DNA of 64,000 bases. Origin: Chrysogorgia sp. JL179-B06 (Eukaryota; Cnidaria; Anthozoa; Scleralcyonacea; Chrysogorgiidae). Location: the NCBI GenBank assembly GCA_035772405.1, contig JAYKKM010000376.1, positions 846,501 through 910,500 of the forward strand. Reading direction: 5' to 3'. The notes under the pieces were generated by a model, which saw only the letters and a list, made by a program, of their open reading frames with translations, ran no database searches and had not been told where the DNA came from. This document shows positions 22,508 to 35,266 of this stretch, in pieces (the stretch's first letter is position 1; every line of letters begins with the position of its first letter). The position numbers were made by a program, and so were the translations under genes.

Positions 22508-25064
22508 GTGAGTGATTAATTAAATTGTTTTACTGAAAGAAGTTACTGTTAACATTTTGGAGACGTGACGAGGATAGTTTAGCCTCGAAGAAACCTGAAT
22601 CAAAGCCAAAGGATACTAAATGCTAACATGGCAATGAAAACGGCCCGTGAACACGCGCTCGCGAAGGCATCATTTTATCGATTTCAGTGTTGAATATCAA
22701 TAAATAATTGCTACTGCATTTACGAGTGAACATTATGTAAAAAAAAAACGTTGCTACGCTTTCATAATATATTTTTTTTAGTATGCGCTCGAATTTAAAG
22801 GTAACGTTAGCTGTTAATTATATTCCTAAGATACTATGTCTATGTACATATTTTATTTAATATTGCTCTTAAATATATACTAAATTATGATCACTGGGGT
22901 ACAATTGAAAAATCATAGCAAAATAATAAATGTAAATATCACAATATGGGGCTTCTTTTCCCAATTTTGCCATCCACCATTGCTTTATTAGTCGATAACA
23001 TTGCTTTATTTAATTGCAAGTTAAACAGCTAAAAATATTCATTTCAGGGTTTGCTACTTTAAAATATTTATAGTGATCCAGCCAGGCATGTGGCGGCTAT
23101 AGCTAAAACTAGTATTGCTCTATGCACCAAGCTAGGTGGGCTACCAGATCTGAGCTTGTCGTAATTAAATCAGGCCTAATTAGATGGCTAACCTTAATAG
23201 CCTGCTTGCACTCAGGCTTATGCCCTGTAAGCGTCTCTCGCACAGGAGGCCAAAAGCTTGTTTTGGTCACATCATCTTCACTTTAAAGGCCATTTTCTAT
23301 GTTTACATACAATTGACTCATATTTCCAGTATTTAGACCTTTAAATACTTTAAATTCACCTTTCACTACAATTCACCTTTCACGTCATGTTTTTCTTGGT
23401 CTTTCAATCTTTCTGCTGCCTGTATTCTCCAAATCAGTGGATATGATATGAAAAAAAGAACTTCAATATGTTAAAAAATATTTAAGTGAGAGTACTTACG
23501 TATTTCCATAGCAACGTTTTAGACAATGTGTCCTGTCCTTCTTCAGCTAGTATATCTGACCTGAAGGCAACACATTGTCTGAAATGTTGTCTATGGAAAT
23601 TAGTATATTTTTCAAATTATATTCAGTTCTTGAGTAGCATTCATATTTATTCTTATTTTCCAAATCAGTGACCCTGGCCTTCTTTACCCAACTTTCACTG
23701 TCCATTCTCTCAACATGCCCAATCCATCTCAGTCATGCCTAATGTCAACAAACTAAGTCACCAGCTCAATTCAGTTGACGACTTCTTCTCTTTTAAAGAT
23801 GCATTACACATCCATCTGATCATCCTCACATCATGTGGCTCACGATTGCATTTAAAATTAAATTTGCAAATTGTGACATAATTATTACTACTTATTTGGT
23901 CATGTTTGGCATTGATAAATACTTTTGGAGAAAATTGTGATTGGAGAACATTTAGCTTGTGTATTTGCATATTAGTGTATCAAAAAAAGGATTCCTGAGT
24001 TTTTTGATTGTCAACAAACTGAACAACGAATGTCTGTGCAGAACCACATGAAGCAATTGGATAAACAAATACAATAACAATGCCAGTGTGTCTGCCACAG
24101 TCAAGTGTTTTAATGCTGCTGTTATTGATATAACAAAGTTGCTTCATTCAACTTGCCCAGAACATGTTTAGCCAGTTTAGGTGTAGTGAACACCAAAGCA
24201 AAGGCAAAAACCAAATACCTTCATGTGTAAATGTTTTCCCATACAAGGCATGTTATTTTCTCACAAACAAGTAGATAATTTTTAATTAAAATAAAGTGGA
24301 ATAAATTACCAATTTTGCTTCTGTTGTGCAGATGCTTACCAGTGCTATCAATGGACAAAAATAGGTGAGCATGATCACATTTGACCACCATTTTGCATGG
24401 GCAGCTGACTGGCAGTTCTTGAAAATTACACTGGTTTGTGTTTGGTAAATGACTTGTTCTAAGGCAGAAGGATAAAAATGGCATCTAGTACAAGTGACAG
24501 CTCTTCTTTACATTTTTCTGCTAATCTCAATAGAAATTGCACGGCAACATGCAATTTTTGCAAAAATTGCATGCAAAACAAATTGGCGGGTTGACAAAGT
24601 CAACCTCCAGTAGGACCTAGTCGGACATTGTGGGTTGTACATTGATAATATGTGCATGGCATAAACAGACTAAACAAGAGATATTTCATTAATATCTTAT
24701 ATCTTTCTCATTTCTAGTTGGAGGAAGTTAAGCTGGCTAGCGTGATTTATGACAAATTACGATTGTGCTGGCAGATCGACGTTGTATGTGTGAGAGTGTG
24801 CTTTACAGTTTACAGATATCAGCACAATATCTATATGAAATATCTCTTGTTTACTCTGTTCATTCCATCTGTTTATGCATCTCTCACAGACTAGGTTGCA
24901 CTAGACATCCCGTAAGTCGGTCCCATGTTTCTTGGTTTGAAAATAACTTTTCTCACATGCCAAATGCACCAGTATGTACTGTAACTTATAAGTCAAAAGA
25001 GAAAATATTCATAAAATAGCAATAAAATAATTTAAATAAATTTTTTTGAAATTAATATTTAAAA
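22508..25064 (+). other. RAF intron 2, 5' part: mostly unique sequence
   Basis: This is the least repetitive block of the window. A perfect 24-bp palindrome (about 24551-24574) and a 25-bp inverted pair (24664-24689 with 24835-24860, AAACAAGAGATATTTCA) are the only structures seen. The absence of transposons for 2.5 kb after the first exons is notable; the region could hold intronic regulatory DNA. Confidence 0.4.
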
Positions 25065-25931
25065 TTCTTTCACTCGTTTCCTAAAACATCACTATGGTAA
25101 CTGGACTGTTAGCTTACAGTGTCTTATTTAATATGAAAAATATCATGAAATAAAAACATTGAATATATTCAAATATTTGAAATAATTATGTTGTCTTTTG
25201 ATTGTTTAAAATGACGTTTTATAACCTTCAGAGTTCTTTAATGCAGGAAATAGCATTTCAGAGACTCTATATTTTGAAATGTTCCGAACCCCCTGGCGGT
25301 CCTTGACCACTCGCTATGGTCCTGTCACGACAGGGGTGTTAGCTTCTGGTGTGGTATCAATCAAGTCAATAAAAATAGTAAAACACACTAGGTTATGCAA
25401 CGAAATGTTTACACAAGCAGGGTTTTATCCAAGTACTTGAAGTTAGGTCCGTTTTTTAGTCAGATTGAGTTTTACTTGTCTTGTGGTGCAGAATTCTAGG
25501 TCGGGGGTGCGGGGGTACCCCAACCCCGGAACATTTTTGAAATTTGGGTCTCGAAAATGGCATTTCCCGCGATCTCACAATTTGAGCAAAATTTTGAAAG
25601 TTTTAAAACATATTTTTAAAAATATGTTAATATTTAAAGGTGAAGTGAAAAACGGTACTTAACTAATAACAACAGATGGATACTTGGAAAAAGACAAGGT
25701 TTGAAAATCAAAGAAATGTTGTTTATCATGAATTATACACACATAATTTATTCTTAATTCAGATTGAGTATTAAAACTCAATCCCTGATTGAGTTTCTAG
25801 GTCCGGTTACCGGACCTAGAAAAGTGCTTGGGTAAAACCCTGACAAGCATTTTTTTGTGTAATTTGGCTGCAATTTTAATTTTGTAAATGTCAAATTAGC
25901 ATGTACATGTTCTTTCTGTGTCTTGCTTATC
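25065..25931 (+). repeat. RAF intron 2: dispersed repeat and unassigned sequence
   Basis: 25065-25270 matches 10480-10700 (CATGAAATAAAAACATTG and TCAAATATTTGAAATAATT). 25270-25931 shows no recognisable feature; TAGGTCCGGT-like words repeat near 25444 and 25798. Confidence 0.6.
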
Positions 25932-26470
25932 TTAAAGGAATATGGCAATATAAATTAACTTTGTCTCATTTGAAAGAACTTGTGAAATGGTATAACAAGA
26001 CCTTTTACAATTTTCCCTTATCTTCTTTGGTTTTCGAAATAATTTGACGAAAGACAGCGTGCTGTCCGCCATCTTGGAATTATTTTCGATATGCATGTGA
26101 CGTCATAAGTAGGGTAAAGTGAAATTTTTATCTTGCCAACCTTACGACATTATGAGCCAGAAACTCGATTATGTTGCACTATTTCCATTTTCAATTGGCC
26201 CACAACATTTTAAAAAGCCTTCCGCGGAAATTCGGTGACCTATGGAGTAGTTTCATCAGGTTTACCCTGCTTGTGACGTCACCAATTTCCAAGTTAATTA
26301 GGTCAAATATTACAACAAGATGGCGGATTGTAGACTGTCTTTTGTCATAATTATCTGAAATATTTCAAAAACCAAGAAAGATACAGAAAAATTGTAAAAG
26401 GTCTTCTTATACCATTTTACGAGTTCTTTCAAATGAGACAAAGTTAATTTATATTGCCATATCCCTTTAA
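25932..26470. mobile_element. TTAA-flanked long-inverted-repeat element
   Basis: TTAA at 25932-25935 and 26467-26470. Termini are AGGAATATGGCAATATAAAT and its mirror; arms of about 150 bp with few mismatches. TTTGAAAGAAC begins 37 bp from the left TTAA. Two CRE palindromes (26098 and 26274) lie symmetrically inside. Non-coding. Confidence 0.85.
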
Positions 26471-26623
26471 CAAACTTTCACAGTGGCTCCCTCACTTGTC
26501 CCAAATTTGGGCAATTTGGCCCTGGGTATTCCCATTCTTCCCACATGACACTGCAGACCTTGCTGTTTGCCCAGGCAAATCCAAGAATCCTCAGTGGAGG
26601 AGAGTACAGCTTATACAGAACAG

Positions 26624-27497
26624 TAAAGCCTGGTTTCCATACGATCGCTGCGATCGCTCAATTTAAAAACCGGCGATGAACCGATCGTAGCGATCATATA
26701 GAAACCACACGCTCAGCGATCCTGGCGATCGTTATAGAAAATGTTCTATCTCGGCGATCGCAGCGATTATATGGAAACACTGGTCCAGCGATCCTGGCGA
26801 TCTCAGCGATCGGTACGGTTACCCCAGCGACATTCGGCTATATATCTATAAAAACGTTACTGTGGTAAGATTAAACGGTTCCTTCATTGTATACATCACG
26901 CAAATTTAGATGAATCAGTGAAACTAAAGCATTTTATGTAAATATTTTATGTAAATATCTGTAAAAGAATTATCTGTCTTGAAGACATAGCTGTGCCCGA
27001 AGCTGTGGGACGAGAGTGTGGAGCTTCTCCAAGCTCTTCTCTCGTTCGAAATATCTGTCGAACCCAAAAACGATGTTTCCTTGGCGCATGTTCGTCCAAA
27101 CAAACTGGGACGAGATTTAAGGCAGTACTTTTAAAATGCAATCCGAACGAGTTCTTTTTACGGGAGGCCGATTATACGTTAGACATGACATGATAAATTC
27201 GATGTTTGAAACCGACGTCGAATTTTGTCGAACCTAATGTGTATTAGATTCGACACATGCTAAATTCGACGTTTGAAATAGGCCTTACTGATAAGAGCAA
27301 CTAGAATAAAAAGCTGTGCTTGCGATAGTAAAAGAAAGTTGTCTTTGTTTACTTCGTCCATGACGATCGCTACAATCGCTACGATCGCCGGTTTCAAAAT
27401 TGAGCGAACGTAACGATTATATGGAAACATGACGATCGCTACGATTGCCGGTTTTAAAATTGAGCGATCGTAGCGATCATATGGAAACCAGGCTTAA
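26624..27497. mobile_element. Element with TIR AAGCCTGGTTTCCATA and GATCG-rich subterminal repeats
   Basis: Left end AAGCCTGGTTTCCATACGAT, right end ATATGGAAACCAGGCTT, with TAA/TTAA outside. Both ends carry arrays of GCGATCG and CCGGCGAT words; the right end has two overlapping TIR copies (27355-27425 and 27430-27495). The interior is GC-richer, with an inverted ORF pair (26947-27193) that I consider non-coding. Inserted in LINE-like sequence that continues at 27498. Confidence 0.8.
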
Positions 27498-28870
27498 GAA
27501 ACTCATCTTCTACGATGCAAAACGTTTTCCTCAAAGGAGAGAGCTTGAGGCTACTGTATCAGAAGGCAGAGGCACTGGATCCCGAGAAGTTTTACAAATT
27601 CCTGGGATAGAACAGGGATTACAGAATACAGATTGATAAGGGAAGGGTAATGTTAAGAATCAGGAAAGAAATGCAGAAGAGATTGGTGAGCCTCTGATAA
27701 AAAACAACAATTGCAGAGTCATACCAGTTGCAGATATGCCGTGATTGTGCCAGTTCACCAAAAAGGAAGACATGTTGGTGAAGGAGATACTACATGTACG
27801 TAGAAAAGGAATGCTAGGCAGACAAGGAAGTGATGAACGGCTTTACATAAATAGGCAGGTTTGTGGGCGAGGTTTAAAGAGTTTGAGACTCCCAGGTTTA
27901 TAAAGAGACTAAAGTGCGCGTGGTAACATACATGTACATGGTGCTAAGCCCACGCCGCTGATTAAGGGTTGCATGGAAGAGGGAATATAACAGCTACGTG
28001 TACAAAAGCCTAAAAAGGGAAGCGGAACAAGCACTGCACGAAATGGGATTCAAAGTAAGCTTTAAGGAGGAAAAGATCTGGAAAGATGGAGAGAAGATGG
28101 AGAGGGATTGGCCAGGTTGTTGGAAGAAGGGATATGGGGAAAAGCCGAATAATGAGTACATGTATAAAGAGAAAGTCATGCAGAGCCAAGTGTTTACAGG
28201 ACAGGAAAAAGAAAGCCACATGTGGTTGAACTCAAACACTGCACCACAGAAGACAGCAGGAATCATGAACATGTTGCAACAAATGGTTGAAACCCGGACC
28301 GAGGAATTGGGAGAGTAAAGTGTACGTTATGTGAGCAACATGATGAAACCGTTCAACACCTACTAGCAGGATGTTAAATACTGGCGGGAGCTGAATACAT
28401 GTACCTCTGCAGACACAGTAATATATACATTGATGGTATTAGCAGTTAACTGGGCTATAGAGAAAGGACTTCTAGCTGAAAGCACAGTATGGTACGGAGA
28501 GAGATGGAAAAAGGGACATGTACTCAAGGGGTATGAAGAATTTAAATGACTTTGAGTACAAAATGAGGGAAACGAGTACAGCGCGTAGACCGGACATGAC
28601 TCTGGAGGATGAAAAAGAGAAGAAGATATGGCTGATGGACATGTCGTGCCCACAGGAGAGGAACATCGGGAAGGTAACACGAACCAAACTGCGAATGTAT
28701 CAACAACTTGCGTTTTAGACTAGGGAAAATAGACCAGGATATACTGGGTTGTGGTATCGAGAAGATGGTGGAAAAATCGCGAAGTGGTGGAAAAAGTGAT
28801 CGAGAGAGAAGGGAAAGTGAGAAGAATAGTGAGGACAATGCAACAAACGGTAGGGATAAAACGCGGACGA
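27498..28870 (+). pseudogene. Restriction-endonuclease-type LINE (R4/NeSL-like), C-terminal half, broken
   Basis: Frames scattered over 27498-28870 carry the C-terminal layout of REL-type LINEs. 27998-28318 encodes LKREAEQALHEMGFKVS and a Trp-rich helix region. 28319-28380 has a CCHC-like CTLCEQHDETVQHLLAGC. 28518-28718 has RRPDMTLEDEKEKKIWLMDM followed by SCP, the PD-(D/E)XK-like nuclease signature. A coiled Arg/Glu-rich tail follows. At least three frameshifts or stops separate these parts. REL LINEs cut specific target DNA and reverse-transcribe in place; this copy cannot. It is probably a 5'-truncated relic. Confidence 0.75.
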
Positions 28871-30199
28871 GGGGATAAAACGCGGACGAGGTTTTCTGTT
28901 TGGTGTAAAACGCACGAGCGGTTATACAAAAATGCACTCCGGTTTACTGTGCTTGTTTACGCGGGCATCCAACTCTACGAGACGTTGGACGAAGGTCAAC
29001 GAAGAATTTTAAATATTTTGCCATTCCGAATACAAATTAGCATGCACTGGTTTTAATAAGACAAACTATATGACTTAGCCCCCGTACACACGGAAACGTT
29101 TTGCTGCGTTTTTCTATTGTTTACTGTTCTTTATTGTTTATTGTTTACTGACTAGCATTATTTTCTATTGTTTCTTTCTTGTCTGGATGCTAAAATTTAC
29201 TTTTATAATATTTATTGTTCATCATCGTTTATTTAATTTATTTTCATCGTTTTGAGCCAATAACTCTCTTAGTCTCTTATTAGGATTTTGTGTTTGTTCC
29301 CGATAATCAAAGGGCATTAGCCAGTGAAATGTTATCCGTAAACATAGTAATTGCCATAATGTTCTGTCCAACTTATTTTAATTTCAATTTCAATTCAATG
29401 ATATTTTAACAGCCTAACCTCGTCAGCATCAAATAGTTGCTGTTATCAGTGAGGGCGCTGATACCTTTACAAAGCTTTGTTGAATCCAGCTTTGTTGAAT
29501 CAAATTCTGTATTATTTTTCCATTTACCTTTATCAACCTTGTGATTACAATAATAAAGATCAAGAATTGTTTTTCTAACTGTTAGTATATTAACTATTAA
29601 TAATACTGCAGCTTTATAAGCAAGCAATCTAAAATCCTGCACAGCATTAAACTTGTGTCATGCATTATGCTACTGTTTTATTTAATATGATACATAATTC
29701 TATAAAACTTTGCACTGTCCTTGGGACCTAGTTGTATAATATAGTTATTTCCAGCTTTGTTGAATCAAATTCTGTATTATTTTTCCATTTTCCAGTTAAT
29801 AATAAAGCAAAAATCACGATAAAAATTGTTAGCATTTAGGATTCCGTGACCGTGGTAAAAATATCGTAAAATTCCGCCCGCTAGGATTCCGCCCGCTCAC
29901 GATACAAAAAAAATTAAAACTGTATCTTTTCTCTCAACTACCACAAAGCTCAAAGCGTCGTATTACTTATCATTAATTTGTCGTATTACTTATCATAGAT
30001 TTCCTGCGAATCTCGTTCCCAGAGCATTCGTTTGCGTGGCCGGAAGTATTTTGATTGGTTAGCTAAAGACTGATTAATTAGATTAACTCGTAATATTTAT
30101 GCGAATGTTTTAATACTTTCAAAACAAGTAATATTAATGACAAACCAGAGATGACAAACGTGCAATTGCGATATTGTACATCGTTCTTATGGCGTAGTC
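28871..30199 (+). other. RAF intron 2: repeats and unassigned sequence
   Basis: A 17-bp unit (ATAAAACGCGGACGAGG) is duplicated at 28856-28892. A 41-bp sequence containing CAGCTTTGTTGAATCAAATT occurs twice (29487 and 29752). 29815-29935 is an inverted copy of 45905-46075 (shared GCATTTAGGATTCCG and GACCGTGGT). No gene. Confidence 0.6.
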
Positions 30200-30781
30200 T
30201 TAAAGTGCCACTACGATCAAATTTTTACCTATCGATATTTTTACGTATTTATAAAGCAGAGCTGCTAAATATTACTCGGTCGAAACCGTTTTGCGATTCG
30301 ACGATGGCAAGTATTATTTTTCTTACTCCGAATATGGAGTTGTTATGTCCGCCATTAATCGTTCATGTTCTTGACCAGCGTAACGAAGTGACGTCAGATT
30401 CTCAACGCGAAGACTCCACGTGGCTAATTCTTCAAGTAAATCAAGGTCATTTTTTCAAATTCTTCATCTGAAAGGCTGGACATTTCATCTACTTCTCGAA
30501 AAAAAACAAGAAAACAAATTACCTCGACCGAAATTCAGGCGTAGCATTGAGAATCTGACGTCACAAACAATATTACCTTTTGAAATTGCGGGCTCACTTG
30601 GAACACGTTTTTAGTAATGGTGGCCTAAATAATAGTGATTTCAGAGCTCAAAATACTTACTTCAAAATACCATTTTTTAGGTTTTTTTTACATCGATGAT
30701 CACTTTCGACCCTGAAATTCTATTCTATGCTAAAGAAAATCTAAAAGACGGGGGTGAATTTTCATCGTAGTGGCACTTTAA
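30200..30781. mobile_element. TTAA-flanked element with TIR AGTGCCACTACGAT
   Basis: TTAA at 30200-30203 and 30778-30781; TIRs of about 28 bp (AGTGCCACTACGATVAAAAT and mirror). Two CRE palindromes (30389, 30556). Overlapping frames (30151-30471, 30420-30614) show no domain. Confidence 0.8.
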
Positions 30782-31322
30782 GAGTTTGCACACAAAAAAG
30801 TTATCTTCGCACAAACTTTTATGGGCAAAAATTATTTGACTTGCTTGCGTGAGTTGGTCGTATAATGATACCGTACACGTTGTTTGAGTTCTCTGCCAAC
30901 CTCGTACCCAGGCTTTTCACACGCTCGGCGGACTCGCTAGCCTTTATTACACTTACATTTAGCAATTCTTTTAATTTGCTTATCTGATCAAGCATCAGAG
31001 CATAAGGGTGAAATAACTAGCATAAGGGTGAAATAACTAGCACATAGCATTGAGTCGTGTTTCCACCCCGTCCACACGTGTAAAAATGAAATAGCAAAGG
31101 AAGAAGTTGAAAGATGAATGATTTTCCGTACACTGTATAGGGAGGGTACAAGTCTCCATGGGAACGAGATTGTTCGCGACCTCGACGGGATCGAACGGGC
31201 GTAACGTTACTTGACAACAAGTGAATGTCATGTCTTTTGGTGTATATTTCAGTTACTCGTTCGTTATGCCATCAGACGAAACGCAACATTCTGCGTAATA
31301 AAATAATATAATAGTGTGAAAA
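30782..31322 (+). other. RAF intron 2: unassigned, with a CAACCTCGTA stub
   Basis: CCAACCTCGTACCCAGGCTT at 30898 is one end of the family seen at 16403 and 60241; its partner is missing. A 19-bp unit (GCATAAGGGTGAAATAACTA) is duplicated at 31001-31040. Confidence 0.5.
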
Positions 31323-31580
31323 ATGTTCCGGGTTGGACGCTTTTATGGGCGAGAACTAAATGATGAGCTGGCGACGCTGCGACGAGCCACAAGTAACCAA
31401 CGGCGAAAATTAGTCAAAACAACTCAATCAAACAATGACACATTATCGCTTTCAGATATTTCCGTAGGCAAAAGTCGAAAGTTTGGATTTAAACAACTAA
31501 TCTCTTCGTATGTTCTTCCAGTCTATTTAGTATGGTACGAGTATATAAGGATTGAAAAACGAGACAGTCTTGTTTATTAA
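31323..31580 (+). CDS. Unassigned short ORF, 85 codons
   Basis: ATG in a reasonable context (AAAATGTTC) opens a hydrophilic, Arg/Lys/Ser-rich frame: MFRVGRFYGRELNDELATLR to LSLSDISVGKSRKFGF, then hydrophobic residues to the stop. The first 55 residues look like protein, but no domain is recognised and no neighbour supports it. It lies inside RAF intron 2 and may be a transposon relic or chance. Confidence 0.2.
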   Translation: MFRVGRFYGRELNDELATLRRATSNQRRKLVKTTQSNNDTLSLSDISVGKSRKFGFKQLISSYVLPVYLVWYEYIRIEKRDSLVY

Positions 31581-31699
31581 GGTGTTTTTAATAGCTGTAT
31601 CGTTTTTAAGTCCTATATAGTTTGTCGTATTGAAAAAAATTGAGAAGGTATAGCGTGTCAACCTTGTGACGTCATCACGCTAAAATTTCAAATGCTTAT

Positions 31700-31860
31700 A
31701 ACTGGACAACAGTAGGATAGGATAGGATAGAAACTTTATTTAAAGAGGGTTACATTAAAAGAATAGTGAATGTTAAAGAAAAAAAGTGAATGTTAAAAAT
31801 GTTAAAAGTGAATGTTATTTCACAGTGAATGTTAAAGAAAAAAATTAAATAGACATCTTC
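31700..31860 (-). mobile_element. LINE or SINE 3' tail on the minus strand
   Basis: On the minus strand TTAAATAAAGTTTCTATCC is followed by a TATCC microsatellite, the same AATAAAGTTTC tail as at 5470 with a different terminal repeat. Adjacent GTGAATGTTAAA words repeat four times. A CRE lies just outside (31668). Confidence 0.5.
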
Positions 31861-31927
31861 GTTATTCAATACCTACTTTCAAAGGAAACACATTATGGAA
31901 TATCGATTTTTTCATTTCATAGGAACT

Positions 31928-32776
31928 TTAAAGTGTATATGACATGACATTTTTTATTGCTTCATTTGAAAGAGCATCAAAAAGTAGGACGAAATGCTGT
32001 TTACCGTTCCTTGATATCTTTTCTAGTTCCAGAGTTATGAAGATTTAAAGATATCAAAATCAAGGGAAATATGGCACAAACAAATTGCTGATTCAGCACA
32101 AATTGCTGATTCAGCACAAATTATGAAGTCATATATGGTTTGAATGTCAGTTTGGTGAATGTTTAAATGAACTATAGCTCAGTTACTATGTGTCAGAATC
32201 AAATGAACCATTGCACACCGATAGTGCAAGATGAAATACAGTTGATAATGTTACTAATTTTGTTGTCAAGGTAACACTGTTGTACGGATTTTATAAAACA
32301 CACTGTATTTATCACTGGGGGTATAATTTTCAAATTATTATAGTATAAATGTATTTTAGGCATGGATAGGTATGACAAGCACACGTCTGATATTATTTTA
32401 TCCTTATCAAGACAGAGTATAGGTATGAAAGTGTTTTATAAAATCCGTTCAAGGGGCCTGGGTACAAAATTAGTAACATCAACTGTGTTTCATCTTGCAC
32501 TATCTGTGTGCAAAGGTTCATTTGATTCTGACACATAGTAAATGAGCTATAGTTCATTTGAACATTCACCAAACTAACATTCAAACAATATGACGTCATA
32601 ATTTGTGCTGAATCAGCAATTTGTTTGTGCCATATTTCCCCTTGATTTTGACATCTTTAAATATTTATAACTCTGGAACTAGAAAAGATATCAATGAACG
32701 GTAAACAGCATTTCATCCTACTTTTTGATGCTCTTTCAAATGAAGCAATAAAAATTTCATGTCGTATACATTTTAA
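31928..32776. mobile_element. TTAA-flanked long-inverted-repeat element, arms about 400 bp
   Basis: TTAA at 31928-31931 and 32773-32776. The arms run inward almost to the centre (AATTGCTGATTCAGCACAAA, duplicated in the left arm only). TTTGAAAGAGC starts 37 bp from the left TTAA. A CRE at 32591 is changed to TGAAGTCA in the left arm (near 32127). Nearly the whole element would fold as one hairpin; no protein. Confidence 0.85.
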
Positions 32777-33481
32777 TGGCAATCTAGCTTTAGGGGTTGT
32801 TTATATGATACGGGCTAGCCCTGCTAATCGGGCTGAGTTGTGTCACGAAAATCTTTCCTCTACCCAAAAAGATCATTTGAATTAACTTTATGTTCTTCCT
32901 ACAGCCAAACTAAGTCAGTTCTGCTTTGAAATATACACACAGGGGACTGCAGTAATCGTGAGATTGATAACCGTAAGCAGTGCCGCCGAGAAGGGGGGTA
33001 GTGGGGTCAAATTACCAGAAGAAATTAGGGGGCCCGGTTGAATTTCAATTTTTTCAATTTCCGTGTCCCAGGCACGAAATGATATAAAACTTTACATTAC
33101 ACGACGTTTCCACTTACGTGGCATGCATCAATGTGCATGGTTTCAGATTTGCAATATCTTAATTCAAAAGGCTATAATATTATTAATATATATACTGGCT
33201 AAAAACGCGGTAAGTGCTCGACTTTCTTTCATCGTTTGTTATAATTATTTTTCAGTATTATAACGACTAAATGGAGACAGTGGTGTGCAATTCGTACTCA
33301 TGTTCTTTTATTATCGTTTTAGAAGTTTCATAAAAAAATCAGAAATTAAATAATTTATTCTAATCTGCAATAAAAAAAGATATAGTTAGTCAAATTAATT
33401 TTCGACTGGGGGGGGGGGGGCTCTACTGACTTCTGTGCATCTACCCGTGGCAGCTCTCGGCCCAGCTCTCGGCCCTGCCCG
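32777..33481 (+). other. RAF intron 2: unassigned
   Basis: No gene or clear repeat; a run of G lies at 33408-33420 and GGGGG words cluster near 32995-33035. Confidence 0.4.
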
Positions 33482-33743
33482 TAAGCCTGGTTCTCACGAG
33501 AGCATAATCATAAGGACAAAAACAAAAGTCAAAACAAAGGAATGAAGTCAAGCCTGCGACATAAAGATGGACATAATAATAATCATGAGAAGCATAAGCC
33601 AAGCATAAGAAGCATAAGGCAAGAGCAAAACAAAAGAGGAAACAAAGAAAATTCTCGTTGTTTTGTCTTCGTATACGTCCCATAGGAAAAGTCATGCTTG
33701 TTTTCGTTGCTTATGCTTATGTCGCTCGTGTGAACCGGCTTTA
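33482..33743. mobile_element. MITE with TIR AAGCCTGGTTCTCACGAGAG
   Basis: Left AAGCCTGGTTCTCACGAGAG, right CTCGTGTGAACCGGCTTTA; the interior is rich in GCATAAGCATAAG words. Related by its termini to the elements at 26624 and 11587. A poly(A) run follows at 33772-33789. Confidence 0.75.
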
Positions 33744-33899
33744 GAAAACATCAATAAAGTCGTCTCAGTGCTAAAAAAAAAAAAAAAAAGAAAAAAAGGG
33801 ATAGCCAGAACGTGGTGGACCCAGTGGAAAATCCAGTGGCGAATTGCGTACTTTATGTGGTGGTTATTGCATATCTCCTAGTGTATAAAGATTGGAAAA

Positions 33900-35155
33900 A
33901 ACAGGCCGTATTGAGATAAATGATTACGAAGAGAAGGTTGGTGAGACTCGAAAGAAGATATCTACAGCTAAAGCAGAGTGGAGCTACTGAAGGAAAACAT
34001 AAAAATAACAAAGAAAGGAAGGAAGGAAAAATCGAGCAATATTGCCAGAGGAATGTAACACAATTTCTTCCGCTGCACTCGTTAACTACATGGAGAAGAA
34101 TAAGTCGCTGTTGATAAAGTTGAAGAAGGATTTTGTAGAAGGAAAAAACAGTCAATTTAGACAAGAACCAAAACGAGTCTATACAAACATCATGGCAGAT
34201 ATGCCGAGTAAGGATGAACTGAATCAACGTCCAAAGTACAAAAACACCATAAAAATGAAGAAAGTGGATGGAGAGAGATTTGATATGCCAGCTGTTTTTG
34301 GAGAGAGCTATGGGAAAAGAGAAGGACTGGAAACAAGGATGCAGATTGACTTGAGGAGCTGGAATCGGCAGTTTCCCGACGTGTACCGGCCCATTGAGAG
34401 GAAAGCTGGTCGCTGGAGACAGTGTGAAATTTCTTATGAAGAAAAGAAACTGGAGTGCACCGGGACCAGATGGGCTGACCAATGTCTGGTGGAAACGGGC
34501 CTACTTTCTCCATGCGGATACGACCTCGGCTTGCATGGCCATCTCGCAATATACCGAGAGGTATCCTTCGTGGTTCTCAGAGGGAAAACGAAGCTTACTC
34601 CCAAACCTGGAGAGTTCTCTAGTAAGAATCAAAGACCGATTACCTGCCTAAATAACATGTACAAATGGTTCACATCCTGTCTGTTAAGAACTATGGATCA
34701 GCACTTAGATGATCATGAATTGATGGGAGGAAAGCAAAGAGGCGCAAAGATCGGCTGTAGTGGAAATTAATTGACCGAATGGTCACATTAGATTGTCATA
34801 GAGGTAAACGAAATTTGAGCATGGCGTGGGTGGATGTGAAAAAGGCATATAATTCCGTAGATCATGGATAAATTAAAGAAGATGATGCAGGTGCACAGAT
34901 TTCCAGTATATGGTTGAGTGGAGTTATATGTAACATTGCGCAAGCTGGAACACAAAGATCGTGGTTAACACCAAGTGCCGTAAAGTCCTCTCGAACAAAT
35001 CGCTTTAACAAGGGTCTCCCTCAAGGAGATGCGCTGTGCCCACGGCTATTTACACTGTGCCTAAACCCAGTCGCCTGGAAATTGAGTTCCACCGAAGGAT
35101 ACAGGATATCCAAGCCTATAAGTTTGAAGATAACGAGTCATTTGTGAAAATGTGT
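33900..35155 (+). pseudogene. REL-type LINE fragment: reverse transcriptase N-terminal half, frameshifted
   Basis: The longest frame, 34042-34770, starts in a charged region and shifts relative to neighbours. Reverse-transcriptase signatures appear in order: NWSAPGPDGLTNVWWKRA (34448-34505), NQRPITCLNNMYKW (34625-34670), MAWVDVKKAYNSVDHG (34818-34868, the finger/palm Asp region with a stop following), and NKGLPQGDALCPRLFTLCLN (35007-35066). The YxDD box is not reached. Clade by resemblance: R4/NeSL-like, the same group as the 27498 relic. Several frameshifts make it non-functional. Confidence 0.8.
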
Positions 35156-35266
35156 GGCATTTCCGAAAAAAAAAAGTGTGGCATCTGTGGCATTTCCGAA
35201 AAGCAGACTGCAACAGGAGGGCATTATATATTATATATGTTGGTTAGTCTGATCAGCTACCACACG

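Noticed and set aside
24719..24905. Exon-like frame after TCATTTCTAG in RAF intron 2 (starts LEEVKLASVIYDKL)
   Set aside because: The acceptor looks good, but exons 2 and 3 already join seamlessly and in the expected phase, the frame becomes Cys/Tyr-rich without homology, and no donor is evident.
33853..34482. 209-codon minus-strand ORF
   Set aside because: Antisense shadow of the REL-type LINE reverse transcriptase on the plus strand.
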